From Pseudoalteromonas piratica (GTDB lineage: Bacteria; Pseudomonadota; Gammaproteobacteria; Enterobacterales; Alteromonadaceae): a DNA stretch of 64,000 nucleotides. Positions within the stretch are counted from its first letter, which is position 1, and the number at the start of each line of letters is the position of its first letter. The position numbers and the translations under genes are program-made. The stretch spans positions 1,632,001-1,696,000 of the forward strand of contig NZ_CP009888.1 of NCBI RefSeq assembly GCF_000788395.1. The letters are read 5' to 3'. The notes below the pieces were generated by a model. The model did not search any database and was not told where the DNA came from. It was given only the letters and a program-made list of their open reading frames with translations. Below are positions 45,779 to 55,600 of this stretch, in pieces.

Positions 45779-47585
45779 TCGCATGTTAAAACATTTTGAG
45801 GATGAACTTGCGAGTATCAGAAGCGGGTTAGAGGGTTTTCGAAAGCGTTTTAGACGAGAAGCCGAACACATCAATTTAAATGACAAAGGACAAGAAGATC
45901 CTAATGTAACACGATTAGTTGACAGTTTTGCTTGGGTGTCAGCTAAAAACGCTATTCAAATTGATTCGTTACGCACAAGGCATATCGAAGAGTTTGCACA
46001 GATAGTCTCGCCCAATTTATTTCGCACACTGCCGACTGTTGTAAAAGCGCATTTTAAACCAAATCCAGATGACTTTAATAAACCCGTCTTTCTTGACAAA
46101 AAAGTTGAGGTTGAGATTGATGTGATTAATAAAGGTGATGAGAACACACAAGTAACCTTGTGTAATTCTTTACCAATTACCTTTAGCCCAGTTGAGATAA
46201 GCTCATTCAAACTTGAACAAACCCCCTTTGAGCATGCGATCCCAGAAAATTTAGACACTAAGCATGCACTTTATTGTTTACGCGTTGCACTTGATCCAAT
46301 TAGTTTAGAAGTTGATATGAAGCAAGTGCTTTCTCAACCCTTACAATTACATTTTAGTAATGAGTCAATAGGTCGAAATGTTGCGGATATCATTAACCAT
46401 GCATTGCTCGACGTTGCTATTACAATCGATAATCAAGACCAGTCTGTGTCACTTGGACGTGAAAACTTTAAACCATTGGTAATTGATAATGACTTTATTG
46501 TTTCGCCAATCGCAAAACATGAAATTCCTATTTATTTCAAACTAAAAGAATACTTTTCTATTCCTGAAAAGCGTCATTTTTTTATTGTGCGCAACCCTTA
46601 TGACATTGCTGTTGAGCCGGGCCAGAGAGTGTATTTAGACTTTTATTTGAATGAACTTGGCTCCGCTTTAGTGGAAGAAAAGAAACTCGAAGTGAAGATA
46701 AATAAGACGTTATTTAGTAATTTATTTCATCAAACTTCTGAGCCAATTCGGGTTAATTACCAAGAACTATCTTATCCAGTTATTGCCGATGCAAGTCAGT
46801 CTCATATTCAAGTCTATTCGATTGACCGCGTTTTTCGCATTGGCAATGAGGGTGCTACTGAAATCCCGCCAATTTTAGGTAAAGAAGCAACTGATTTTAA
46901 TCAACAATTGTATTGGTCTCAAACAACTAAGCTTGGCCGAGGTCGCAATATTAAAGCGCTTTCTGGTCAGGAAGTGAAACACCTTATTTTTCCTCTGAAC
47001 AAGTCGAGTGATACCTTACAAAATGGTTTTACAGCGTACTCTGAGATTACTTGCTTTGATGCGTTTTTAGCTAATAAGGTCCACGTGGGCAATCAAATTA
47101 TTGTAAATACGGAAGAAGCGTTAGCTGGCGAATTCACAGTCGGTGGTGTGGCGATTCAACCGAACCTTGTCTCAACGGATGAGCAAAATTATTGGAATAT
47201 GCTGAAGCTGCTGTCTTTTAATATGTCTCAGTTACTTACTGTTGAGAATGCCAAGGAAAGCTTAAAAGGTTTTTTACGTCTTTTTATAAATACCAATGCA
47301 ACACATCATGAGTTAAATGTTATTTATGATGTGACTGCAAAAAAGATTAATTCACCTTTTTTACTCGAGGGTAGAATGGTGTTTGTGCCGGGTATGAAAA
47401 TAGAGATTACACTCGATAATTCAGAGTTGAATGCAGATTACTCTTTGTTTATTGAGTTGTTAAATGATTTCTTCTTAGCACAAACTGCTTTTGATCGCTG
47501 CTGCCAGCTTATGGTTTCATACACAAGTTTTAATTGGCCAACCAAAGTGTTTGATGCACAGTTAGGAGAGCGAGTATGCAGCTAA
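45771..47585 (+). CDS. tssF: T6SS baseplate protein TssF
   Basis: 604 aa, largest wedge subunit. It starts MINRMLKHFEDELASIRSGLEGFRKRF, close to the TssF N-terminus (YxxEL..LR..a.eFa...P), and has PDVTRL-like DPNVTRLVDSFAWVSAKNA. Overlaps tssE by 8 bp and tssG by 10 bp. TssF and TssG form the baseplate wedge with TssK and TssE. Confidence 0.92.
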   Translation: MINRMLKHFEDELASIRSGLEGFRKRFRREAEHINLNDKGQEDPNVTRLVDSFAWVSAKNAIQIDSLRTRHIEEFAQIVSPNLFRTLPTVVKAHFKPNPDDFNKPVFLDKKVEVEIDVINKGDENTQVTLCNSLPITFSPVEISSFKLEQTPFEHAIPENLDTKHALYCLRVALDPISLEVDMKQVLSQPLQLHFSNESIGRNVADIINHALLDVAITIDNQDQSVSLGRENFKPLVIDNDFIVSPIAKHEIPIYFKLKEYFSIPEKRHFFIVRNPYDIAVEPGQRVYLDFYLNELGSALVEEKKLEVKINKTLFSNLFHQTSEPIRVNYQELSYPVIADASQSHIQVYSIDRVFRIGNEGATEIPPILGKEATDFNQQLYWSQTTKLGRGRNIKALSGQEVKHLIFPLNKSSDTLQNGFTAYSEITCFDAFLANKVHVGNQIIVNTEEALAGEFTVGGVAIQPNLVSTDEQNYWNMLKLLSFNMSQLLTVENAKESLKGFLRLFINTNATHHELNVIYDVTAKKINSPFLLEGRMVFVPGMKIEITLDNSELNADYSLFIELLNDFFLAQTAFDRCCQLMVSYTSFNWPTKVFDAQLGERVCS

Positions 47586-48499
47586 GGCAAAAAGCACTTA
47601 ACAAAGTAAAATCAACACTGCATTTTAATCGTCTAGCTCGTATTCTTGGTGTTAAGAAGATTAGCTATAAGCAAGACTTATTTTCCAATCAGTATCACGA
47701 CAAATATATTAAATATACTCAGCTACCTGATAGTCACTTGGTCGTACGCTCCAATCAAGCCTCGTTATTTGGTATCAATGGTGGTTTGCCTAATTTTATT
47801 CTTGATTGGTTAAAAGAAGCTTACCTTAAATCGAACCGTGCTTATTTACGATTTATTGCAATTTTTGATGATGTGTTGGTTAAGCAAACAGTCAAGCTCG
47901 ATACATTTAATTCTATTGTTTACCGTGCCGAGCAATGCGAAACCTTACAGCAGCAAGAAACATTAAAACAAAGCTACTTTAAAGCATTAAGCGAACACTA
48001 TACTGGTTTAAATATGCTGCCTGCGACATTAATCGTCCGGGCAGAGGGAAACTCCCTTGCTAACTTGAAGCTTTTGCTTGCGTATTATTTTCCATTTGAA
48101 TTTGCTATTAATTTGAATACATTGGAAAAGAAGCGCATACCCCGAGAGGCGAGGGGGCGACTTGGTCAGTGCAAACTCGGGCAAGGGGCAATAATCGGTG
48201 AGTCATTTATGCAGCTTGGGCGAAAGCTGAATATTACTGTAAAGATAGATGATGCAACATTTTTTACTGAACTTGAACAGCAAAGCAGCGCTGCAGTGGA
48301 TGTTTTATCAACAATTAAATTAATTTGTAACCATTATGTTAATCACGAAGTTGTAGTTAACGTTGAGGCTGAATATACTGGTTCAGAACAATCGTGTTTG
48401 GCACTTTCAAAAGATAAGCAACACACGTTATTGCTAGGGGTTAATTCAAACTTAGCGTCTCAACGCGGAACCAGTCAACGAACCGTAAGGGCTCTTTAG
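47576..48499 (+). CDS. tssG: T6SS baseplate protein TssG
   Basis: 307 aa. The order and the block LFGINGGLPNFILDWLKEAYLKSNRAYLRFIAIFDD match the TssG pattern (G-x2-G-x-LP-x-..L......D..L..FLDIF.HR). The GRLGQCKLGQGAIIGESFMQLGRKLNITV block is also typical. It overlaps tssF by 10 bp. Confidence 0.9.
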   Translation: MQLRQKALNKVKSTLHFNRLARILGVKKISYKQDLFSNQYHDKYIKYTQLPDSHLVVRSNQASLFGINGGLPNFILDWLKEAYLKSNRAYLRFIAIFDDVLVKQTVKLDTFNSIVYRAEQCETLQQQETLKQSYFKALSEHYTGLNMLPATLIVRAEGNSLANLKLLLAYYFPFEFAINLNTLEKKRIPREARGRLGQCKLGQGAIIGESFMQLGRKLNITVKIDDATFFTELEQQSSAAVDVLSTIKLICNHYVNHEVVVNVEAEYTGSEQSCLALSKDKQHTLLLGVNSNLASQRGTSQRTVRAL

Positions 48500-48515
48500 A
48501 GCTAAAAGGATTTTT

Positions 48516-51089
48516 ATGTCACAAATATCAATTTCAAAGCTCATTTCTTTTTTAGATAATAACTTAAAGAATGCATTAGAGTATGCTGCCGCAGACGCGA
48601 TGAAAGCACAAGTTGGTGCCATCGAAGTTGAGCACTGGCTTTCAAGTTTATTACAAGGTCGAGATCCAAAGCTTCAGCAGTTTCTTGAATCGCAAAAAGT
48701 TGATTTAGCAGCACTAAGCAGTGAATTAGATAAAGCGCTTGCGAGTTTAGAACGCACTCATTCAGGACAACCAACGATTAGCCCTGATGTAATCGAGCTT
48801 ATTAAGTCTGCTTGGTTAATTGCGTCTGTTGAATTTTCTCATAGCTCAGTTGTTGGTTTACATTTATTACTCGCTCTACTTCAAACCGATCCATTATCCT
48901 TAAACAGACATCACTTTAAGTCGTTGGCAAACGTTTCGATTGAAAGTCTAAAAGAATACATAAAATCGTTATCGATCAAAGCAAATAAACCTGCAGCAGG
49001 GCAAGCTGCTGAGGTTACTTCCTCAGTGGTTAATGGTGCTTTAGACAAATATACAGTTAATTTAACCCAAGCAGCTAAAAATGGTGAGTTAGACATTGTT
49101 TCTGGTCGTTCTGATGAAGTGCGTTTAGCAATCGATATCTTATGCCGTAAACGTCAAAATAATCCGATTTTTGTCGGGGAACCAGGCGTTGGTAAAACAG
49201 CAGTTGTTGAAGGGTTAGCGCAGAAAATTGCAAATGATGAGGTACCGCCAGTACTGGCTGGTGTACAAATACATTCGCTTGATTTGGGCCTGCTGCAAGC
49301 GGGCGCAAGTGTTAAAGGTGAATTTGAAAATCGCCTTAAGGACGTTATTAACGAAGTTAAAAATTCGGATGTGCCAATTGTCGTTTTTATCGATGAAGCA
49401 CATACATTAATTGGTGCAGGTGGTGCAGAAGGTCAAAATGATGCGGCCAACTTATTAAAACCTGCGCTGGCGCGCGGAGAGTTTAGAACACTTGCGGCAA
49501 CCACTTGGGAAGAATACAAAAAATATTTTGAGAAAGATCCTGCACTTACCCGTCGTTTCCAGGTAGTTAAAGTTGAAGAACCTAATGAAACAGATGCATT
49601 GCAAATGTTAAGAGGGGTGGCTGAATCTCTGAAAAAGCATCATAACGTATTTATTACTGAGGCAGCGTTAGAAGCCGCAGTAAATTTATCTATTCGCTAC
49701 CTTCCAAGCAGAAAATTACCTGACAAAGCAATCAGCATTTTAGACACCTCTTGTGCCAGAATTGCACTGACCCAAAGTGCAAAACCAGCTCAGCTAGAGA
49801 AAACAGAACAAGCTATTAGGTATCTTGAAAACGAATTAGTCTCGTTAAATAAAGAAAACGATATGTTGGATAATCAATCGCCAACAATCAGTGAAAAGCA
49901 AGCTGAAAAAGTAAAATTGGAAGCCGAGCTAGAAACCATTAAAGAGCAATGGGAACAAGAAAAAACGCTTGTGGCTGAGCTTAGTGCGATTCAAAAAGGT
50001 GATAAACAAGGGGATTTCCTCGCGTTACTTGAAAAGCTAAAAGCATTGCAGGGTGAGTCACCAATGGTGCATGCAATTGTTGATGAACAAACTATTGCTG
50101 AGGTAATTGGTGCTTGGACAGGGATCCCAATTGGTAATTTATTAAAAGATGAAGTTGCAAAATTACTTTCTTTAGAAGATTCACTTCATCAACGTATTAT
50201 TGGTCAATCACACGCAATGCATGAACTCGCAAAAAGTATTCGAGTGTCGCGCGCTGGACTTACAGATAAACGTAAGCCTGTCGGTGTCTTCCTTATGTGT
50301 GGGCCAAGTGGTGTTGGTAAATCGGAAACAGCGTTAACCCTTGCTGATCAATTGTTTGGTGGTGAGCAAGATATGACAGTCATTAACATGACTGAATTTA
50401 AAGAAGCACACAAAGTATCTATGTTGCTTGGTTCTCCAGCTGGATACGTGGGCTACGGTAAAGGTGGTGTGCTGACTGAAGCAATTAGACGCAACCCATA
50501 TTGTGTTTTACTCCTAGATGAAATGGAAAAAGCTCACCCAAGTGTGCACGATATTTTTTATCAAATTTTTGATAAAGGCTGTATCCAAGATAGTGAGGGG
50601 CGAAATATTGATTTTCGCAATACCTTAATCATTATGACCTCCAATGCCGCAGATAGTGCAATTGTTGATTATTGTGATGAACAGCAATCAAGGCCCGAAT
50701 TAATTGAATTAGTTGACCATATTCGTCCCGCACTGCAAGAATATTTTAAGCCAGCATTCCTCGGACGATGCAACATCATTCCTTATTACGCGTTAAATAC
50801 CGATGAGTTGGCACAAATTGCAGGTATTTCATTAAAGCGTATTGCGCAAAAGCTTGAAGAAACTTATGGTGCATCATTGAGTTATGATCAATCATTTATT
50901 GACTATGTGGTTGCTAAGGGGAATGAACCAACGATTGGTGGCCGTGCAATTGAACAAATAATGAATCGCAACCTTATGCCATTATTGGCTGAAAAGTGTA
51001 TTGAAAGAATTAGCAATGGTGACGCAATTAGCAATGTAACCATTTCGGGTCTTGCCGATGCATCGGACTTCCAACTTACAGTAGAATAA
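48516..51089 (+). CDS. tssH: T6SS sheath-recycling ATPase ClpV (TssH)
   Basis: 857 aa AAA+ unfoldase that disassembles contracted sheath. An N-terminal double Clp_N domain is followed by two ATPase domains with Walker [10 protein letters not shown] (near residue 221) and GPSGVGKSE (near 599), Walker B FIDEAH and LLDEMEKAH, and [14 protein letters not shown] at the end, which separates it from ClpB. Its N-domain should bind TssC, not the short paralogue. Confidence 0.96.
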   Translation: MSQISISKLISFLDNNLKNALEYAAADAMKAQVGAIEVEHWLSSLLQGRDPKLQQFLESQKVDLAALSSELDKALASLERTHSGQPTISPDVIELIKSAWLIASVEFSHSSVVGLHLLLALLQTDPLSLNRHHFKSLANVSIESLKEYIKSLSIKANKPAAGQAAEVTSSVVNGALDKYTVNLTQAAKNGELDIVSGRSDEVRLAIDILCRKRQNNPIFVGEPGVGKTAVVEGLAQKIANDEVPPVLAGVQIHSLDLGLLQAGASVKGEFENRLKDVINEVKNSDVPIVVFIDEAHTLIGAGGAEGQNDAANLLKPALARGEFRTLAATTWEEYKKYFEKDPALTRRFQVVKVEEPNETDALQMLRGVAESLKKHHNVFITEAALEAAVNLSIRYLPSRKLPDKAISILDTSCARIALTQSAKPAQLEKTEQAIRYLENELVSLNKENDMLDNQSPTISEKQAEKVKLEAELETIKEQWEQEKTLVAELSAIQKGDKQGDFLALLEKLKALQGESPMVHAIVDEQTIAEVIGAWTGIPIGNLLKDEVAKLLSLEDSLHQRIIGQSHAMHELAKSIRVSRAGLTDKRKPVGVFLMCGPSGVGKSETALTLADQLFGGEQDMTVINMTEFKEAHKVSMLLGSPAGYVGYGKGGVLTEAIRRNPYCVLLLDEMEKAHPSVHDIFYQIFDKGCIQDSEGRNIDFRNTLIIMTSNAADSAIVDYCDEQQSRPELIELVDHIRPALQEYFKPAFLGRCNIIPYYALNTDELAQIAGISLKRIAQKLEETYGASLSYDQSFIDYVVAKGNEPTIGGRAIEQIMNRNLMPLLAEKCIERISNGDAISNVTISGLADASDFQLTVE

Positions 51090-51095
51090 GCCTGA

Positions 51096-51809
51096 ATGAA
51101 GAGAGTTTTGATTTCAATGTTTTTGATGTTATTAGCATTATCATCAAAAACATTATTTGGGCAGGAAAAAGTCCGTCTAGCAACGCATCATGCGTTTCCT
51201 TATCACTATATTGAAAATGGCACGGTGCAAGGAGACGTAATTCGTCAAATTAAATGTGCTTTTAATCGAATGGAAACAGCTTATCGCGCTGAATTTAGTG
51301 ATTGGGTTGATGTTGAGTTAAGACTTCGTACTGGTAACTTAGACGCCATTTTTGCAGTCGCGGCAAGTCCATCAAGAAATGAGTTTGGTGAACTTTCTAC
51401 GCCGTTAGCTTCGAAAAACCTCTATTGGTATTTTACGGGTCCCAAAATAGATATAGCGCAAACAAATCCACTTTATCAAAAGTATAAAGTGGCCGCTGAT
51501 TTTGGCTCTGATGAATGGCTTGCGCTTAAACGGAGTGGTTACAATGTGCAAAAAAAACCACGTAATGCTCAAGAACTTGTTAAATTGCTTGTGAGCCATG
51601 AAGTTGATGCAATTTTATTGGATGAAAAAGAATTCGAATATGAATTAGCAAAACAAAACTTGCAAAGCACTCGGTTTTCGCGCCAATTTTATGGGAAAAT
51701 GGCGCTTGGGGTTCTATTTTCTAAGGCTTTTTTGAATGAGCATCCAACATTTCTACAGTCATTTAATACTGCATCATCAAATTGTATTGTGCACAATGGA
51801 AGGAAATAA
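51096..51809 (+). CDS. Periplasmic solute-binding (SBP_bac_3-like) protein inside the T6SS operon
   Basis: 237 aa. Signal peptide (about 1-22, MKRVLISMFLMLLALSSKTLFG). The rest resembles the family 3 bacterial extracellular solute-binding fold (RLATHHAFPYHYIENGTVQGDVIRQIKCAFNRM; LRLRTGNLDAIFAVAASPSRNEF). No permease is adjacent. It sits between tssH and the FHA gene with gaps of 6 and 3 bp, so it must be co-transcribed with T6SS genes. Function unknown: a sensor, or an accessory protein of the envelope complex. Confidence 0.8.
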   Translation: MKRVLISMFLMLLALSSKTLFGQEKVRLATHHAFPYHYIENGTVQGDVIRQIKCAFNRMETAYRAEFSDWVDVELRLRTGNLDAIFAVAASPSRNEFGELSTPLASKNLYWYFTGPKIDIAQTNPLYQKYKVAADFGSDEWLALKRSGYNVQKKPRNAQELVKLLVSHEVDAILLDEKEFEYELAKQNLQSTRFSRQFYGKMALGVLFSKAFLNEHPTFLQSFNTASSNCIVHNGRK

Positions 51810-51812
51810 GCG

Positions 51813-52637
51813 ATGAACTCTGCAATGTTACAAGTGACAGAGTGCCCAGATGACGTTCGTTTACTTTCCCGTATGGCGATCGTTGGAGAGTCAGGCGTTG
51901 CACTTGGGGGATCGATAGAATGTGATCTTATTTTACCGGCTGTTGAACCGAATCAGGACATTAGCACTGTTTATTTTTGTGTCAAACAAGATAAACAACA
52001 GAGCTGCTATAAACTAATTATTAAGGTAGAAGGGATCACAGTTAATCAGCGTCCGCAAATCGCAAACTCTTCTGTGACACTTAATGATGGAGATGTAATA
52101 GCAGTTCATGGTTATACTCTGCTGTTTTCAAATGATAATACCATCGATGAAGCTCAGAGCCCTGCACCGACTAAGACGACAGAAGAGAGATCCGACTTTT
52201 ATGACACGGTTTCTGGCGTTGAGTTTGATGCAAGTAATATATTTGCTGATCTTGAAAGTGAATTAGATCAAGTTGCAGAGCAGCACACGCAATCACAAGA
52301 AGATGAGTTTGTTGATTATCAGGCTTATCAAGAAGCAGATGTTGCAATACCATCGAGCAATAATACACAGTCAGTTGAAAAAAAATTAGATAAGCTATTA
52401 GAAGTATCGCAAAATCCATGGATACAGCAAAAACAATTGCTTATGATGTTAGATGGGATTGTGGATGAATTTATTAAAGAGTTCGATCCAGATATAATTG
52501 AAGATATGGTTGGGCCGCCGTCGCGTTGGAATAACAAGCAATGGCTTGCGTATAAGAACTATTACCAACGAAAGCAAAGGGAAGGCCACTTTAAACGACA
52601 ATTTAAAGCGCTGTTAATCGAATGCATGCAAAAATAA
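51813..52637 (+). CDS. Short FHA-type T6SS accessory protein (TagH/Fha-like)
   Basis: 274 aa. The N-terminal ~100 residues have an FHA-like beta layout (GGSIECDLILP ... NDGDVIAVHGYTLLF) but lack the usual GR-S and S-x-x-H phosphothreonine contacts: GR is GG and the SRxH segment reads DISTVYFC. An acidic linker follows. The C-terminal ~60 residues (EFDPDIIEDMVGPPSRWNNKQWLAYKNYYQRKQREGHFKRQFKALLIECMQK) match the TagH tail. Overlaps tssJ by 16 bp. FHA proteins regulate T6SS assembly post-translationally in other bacteria. Confidence 0.8.
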   Translation: MNSAMLQVTECPDDVRLLSRMAIVGESGVALGGSIECDLILPAVEPNQDISTVYFCVKQDKQQSCYKLIIKVEGITVNQRPQIANSSVTLNDGDVIAVHGYTLLFSNDNTIDEAQSPAPTKTTEERSDFYDTVSGVEFDASNIFADLESELDQVAEQHTQSQEDEFVDYQAYQEADVAIPSSNNTQSVEKKLDKLLEVSQNPWIQQKQLLMMLDGIVDEFIKEFDPDIIEDMVGPPSRWNNKQWLAYKNYYQRKQREGHFKRQFKALLIECMQK

Positions 52638-53131
52638 TAATTACAATACTATTGCTAACGCTTACCGGCTGTTCAAGTAACGATATATTACAACGTTTCT
52701 CGTTACCTGTTCAGTTAAAGCTAGAGACAAATAGTGAACTTAATTGGTCAAATAATACGGCCAATCCTGTTGCTATTCGTCTTTATCAATTAGAAAAGTC
52801 AGATCGCTTCTTACAAAGCGACTTTATTACCTTGTTTAACAGTGATAAATCTGTTTTAGCTGAGCAATTAATCGAGCGTCAGAGATGGTATCCTGTCATG
52901 CCATCTACCGAAGAGTTTAAAACCATTGAGCTTTTACCAGGTGTTCGTCATTTGGCCGTGCTTGTTGAGTTTTCTGACTATCAAAATAGTGCCGCGACGG
53001 CGTTGATCACATTGCCTGAAGATATATCTAAAGAAACTGTTCTATGGTTGGGTATTCAAGGCACTAATGTAACCTTCAATGTAATATCAGAGCCGAGTTG
53101 GTGGGATAGTCTGTTCAGTTGGGGATCATAA
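52622..53131 (+). CDS. tssJ: T6SS outer-membrane lipoprotein TssJ
   Basis: 169 aa. Signal peptide with lipobox LTGC (Cys17). The middle is the TssJ beta-sandwich (NPVAIRLYQLEKSDRFLQSDFITLFN; VLAEQLIERQ). It anchors the TssM arm to the outer membrane. It overlaps the previous gene by 16 bp and tssK follows 2 bp later. Confidence 0.9.
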   Translation: MHAKIIITILLLTLTGCSSNDILQRFSLPVQLKLETNSELNWSNNTANPVAIRLYQLEKSDRFLQSDFITLFNSDKSVLAEQLIERQRWYPVMPSTEEFKTIELLPGVRHLAVLVEFSDYQNSAATALITLPEDISKETVLWLGIQGTNVTFNVISEPSWWDSLFSWGS

Positions 53132-53133
53132 AA

Positions 53134-54453
53134 GTGAATAATAAAATTGTATGGCGTGAAGGAACATTTCTCTATCCACAACATTTTCAACAAATGGATA
53201 GCCATTTAGAAGGGGTTGTTCAAGATTACAGCCGTTTGACGACGGCAGAGTTTTCTCCGCATTGTGGGTTAACCCGCTTAAAAATAAATGATGCATTGTT
53301 AAAACTAGGTCAGTTTTCAATTCAAGCCTGTGAAGGCATTTTACCTGACGGGCAATATTTTAAACTAGCGAGTGAGATTGCCTTGGAGATCCCAGAGGGG
53401 GTCATCGACCAAATGATTTATCTCACAGTGCCAATTATGCTGATCGGCAATGATAGCTTTAATAATCAATTAGCGACCTCTAGGTATCGTACAGACTTTA
53501 CTAAAGTGTTCGATTTTACATCTAGTGAGCAAGCCGAGTTAGAGGTTGAGCAAGCATCCCTCAATATCACATTACAGTTAGAGCAAGACAACTTAGATGG
53601 CTTTGTTAAATTAGCCGTGGGTAAAGTATTGGAAGTGAACGGTAACGGTGAGTTGGTTATTGATCGCGCTTTTATTCCTGACTGTCTCAGTTTAGGTGCT
53701 GCGGATATTTTATTAGAACGTATCAAAGAACTCGAAACCCTCGCTAACGCGAAAGCTAATCAGTTGATCACCCGATTAAATGCAATGGTCGAAACGCAAA
53801 ATGCGGCAGTGTTATTTAAAGAGCAGCAACTATTGATGGTTATCTACCATTGGTTACCTTGGCTGGAAGCAACTCAGCGAACTCAGCACTACAAATTAGG
53901 CCGTTTTTTCTATGAACTAAAACAGTTCGAGGCAGCTTTGTTAAGCATTGATTTTGAGCTGCGTACGCCTTGGACTCCGCTTACTTTTGAGAGCTTATTT
54001 AAAGAGTTTCATACAGTTATTTCGCGTATTAAAGATAAGCTTTCGATTAATCAACAACAAAATGTCATCGAATATTTGTGGGATAAATCTCTGTTTGATA
54101 GCCGTCGTATGTTGCTTGCAAAAATCAAGCAACTCGAAGTAAGACAAGCGCAACGTGTGATTATTGCCGTCACTTCAGAGAAGACTATCGCCAAAGAAGT
54201 GTTTGAAACGGGCTTTAAGTTGGCGGGTAACAAGAGCATTGTTGAATGTATTAAGAACGCCACTCAGGGGGTAAGCGTCACTGCGTTACCTTTTTCACCC
54301 CCTGAACTAAAAGAGCAAGCAGCTACAAGCTACTTTCAAGTGAATATTGATGATGTGTTGTGGCAAAAGGTATTAGAAAATAAAGAGATGCTTGCATTAC
54401 ATATTGATGCACGTATTTATATTGATGACGTAAAACTATTTTTAATTAATTAA
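53134..54453 (+). CDS. tssK: T6SS baseplate protein TssK
   Basis: 439 aa from GTG 53134 (VNNKIVWREGTFLYPQHFQQMDSHLE). This is the TssK signature (W-x-EG-x-FL-x-PQHFQQ). I chose the GTG because GGGGA lies about 9 nt upstream; a TTG five codons earlier would overlap tssJ and start before that ribosome site. TssK links the baseplate to the membrane complex. Confidence 0.93.
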   Translation: MNNKIVWREGTFLYPQHFQQMDSHLEGVVQDYSRLTTAEFSPHCGLTRLKINDALLKLGQFSIQACEGILPDGQYFKLASEIALEIPEGVIDQMIYLTVPIMLIGNDSFNNQLATSRYRTDFTKVFDFTSSEQAELEVEQASLNITLQLEQDNLDGFVKLAVGKVLEVNGNGELVIDRAFIPDCLSLGAADILLERIKELETLANAKANQLITRLNAMVETQNAAVLFKEQQLLMVIYHWLPWLEATQRTQHYKLGRFFYELKQFEAALLSIDFELRTPWTPLTFESLFKEFHTVISRIKDKLSINQQQNVIEYLWDKSLFDSRRMLLAKIKQLEVRQAQRVIIAVTSEKTIAKEVFETGFKLAGNKSIVECIKNATQGVSVTALPFSPPELKEQAATSYFQVNIDDVLWQKVLENKEMLALHIDARIYIDDVKLFLIN

Positions 54454-54454
54454 T

Positions 54455-55600
54455 ATGCAAATTGCGAGTTATACCGTAAATCAGTTTTCATTGGTTGATG
54501 AAAAAAATACAGCGCTTAAAGACTTACTGACTGAATTTGAATGGCAGGAAGAAGCTTTATTGCGCCTAAGTTTACCATTGATGCCAATGATAGATGCGAT
54601 TGGCTCGTTAGATGACGCGAAATCACTCGATAATTTGCGCGATAAATTAGTACTCGAATTAAAAGAATTGAAACGTCGTGGGCGTGATGAAAATGTGGCG
54701 CCAGCTTTACTCGATAAGTTATGTTTCTTATGGGCCGCTTATTTTGATGAGCGCGTTAGTTATGAGTGTGCGTTAGACACAACTCAATGGCAGAACAACA
54801 CCCTTGTAAGTCAGCTATTTGGCATTCGAAATAGTGGGGAAACGTTTTTTAGTTTGCTTAAACAACTAATGGAGTTTCCGAAAAAACACTTGGAGCTGAT
54901 TAAAATATGTTACTTGCTTCTTCAGCTTGGCTTTAAAGGCCAGTTTAACAATCAACAGCACGCACAACTTAACAAAATAATAGCGGATGTTAATTTTGCA
55001 ATTTCTGAGCTAGCAGGATTTAAAGCGCCTAAAACCAATCAACAAGAACGGACTAAAGCATTGCGTTCACACCTCAGCTTTGGCTTATTCAAAGGCGTTT
55101 CTATTGTTCCTTTCTCCTTGTTTATTGTTGTTTTACTCGCCATTGGCTTAGTTTCTTACAATTATTACGTCGGTACAATTTATCAGAAGCAGCACCTTGA
55201 ATATGATGATATGGCTAAAAGCACATTGAATCACATTGAACAACTTCAACCTAAGAAAGTATTTATTGAAAACACGCAATACCTTGAACAGCATCGTTAC
55301 CAAGAGAAACGAGTTGGTGATGAAAAACCAATTGAAATAGACAAAAGAGAAGTAATAGTGCCAGAACAAGCAACTGCAATTACCCGTTACTTTGTTCAAA
55401 TTGGTGCATTTTATGAACTTTCTCGAGCAGTAAGGTTGCAAACGCAGTGTAGTAATGAAAGCTATGCTTTGGTAATTGAGGCCGATAGTGAGCGTCAACG
55501 CGTTGGGTATATTGCAAATGGCTATACCCAGGCAAAGCTTGCGAGTGATTTTTTGTCAGATATTTGCCAAGTTTCCCCTTATATTAAGGAGTATCAGTGA
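54455..55600 (+). CDS. tssL: T6SS membrane protein TssL with C-terminal SPOR domain
   Basis: 381 aa. N-terminal DotU domain (about 30-190; LCFLWAAYFDERVSYE ... SGETFFSLLKQLMEFPKKHLELIKICYLLLQLGFKGQF), one TM at 216-238, and a periplasmic part ending in a SPOR-like domain (311-372; RYFVQIGAFYELSRAVRLQTQ). SPOR domains bind denuded peptidoglycan. Other long TssL proteins carry an OmpA-type peptidoglycan-binding domain there. It overlaps tssM by 4 bp. Confidence 0.88.
   Translation: MQIASYTVNQFSLVDEKNTALKDLLTEFEWQEEALLRLSLPLMPMIDAIGSLDDAKSLDNLRDKLVLELKELKRRGRDENVAPALLDKLCFLWAAYFDERVSYECALDTTQWQNNTLVSQLFGIRNSGETFFSLLKQLMEFPKKHLELIKICYLLLQLGFKGQFNNQQHAQLNKIIADVNFAISELAGFKAPKTNQQERTKALRSHLSFGLFKGVSIVPFSLFIVVLLAIGLVSYNYYVGTIYQKQHLEYDDMAKSTLNHIEQLQPKKVFIENTQYLEQHRYQEKRVGDEKPIEIDKREVIVPEQATAITRYFVQIGAFYELSRAVRLQTQCSNESYALVIEADSERQRVGYIANGYTQAKLASDFLSDICQVSPYIKEYQ

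Noticed and set aside
53119..53133. TTG start for tssK
   Set aside because: It lies before the GGGGA ribosome site and overlaps tssJ; GTG 53134 gives the usual N-terminus of the family.
55148..55498. 116-aa antisense reading frame inside tssL
   Set aside because: Opposite strand of a well-supported gene, with unusual Phe/Ile-rich content.
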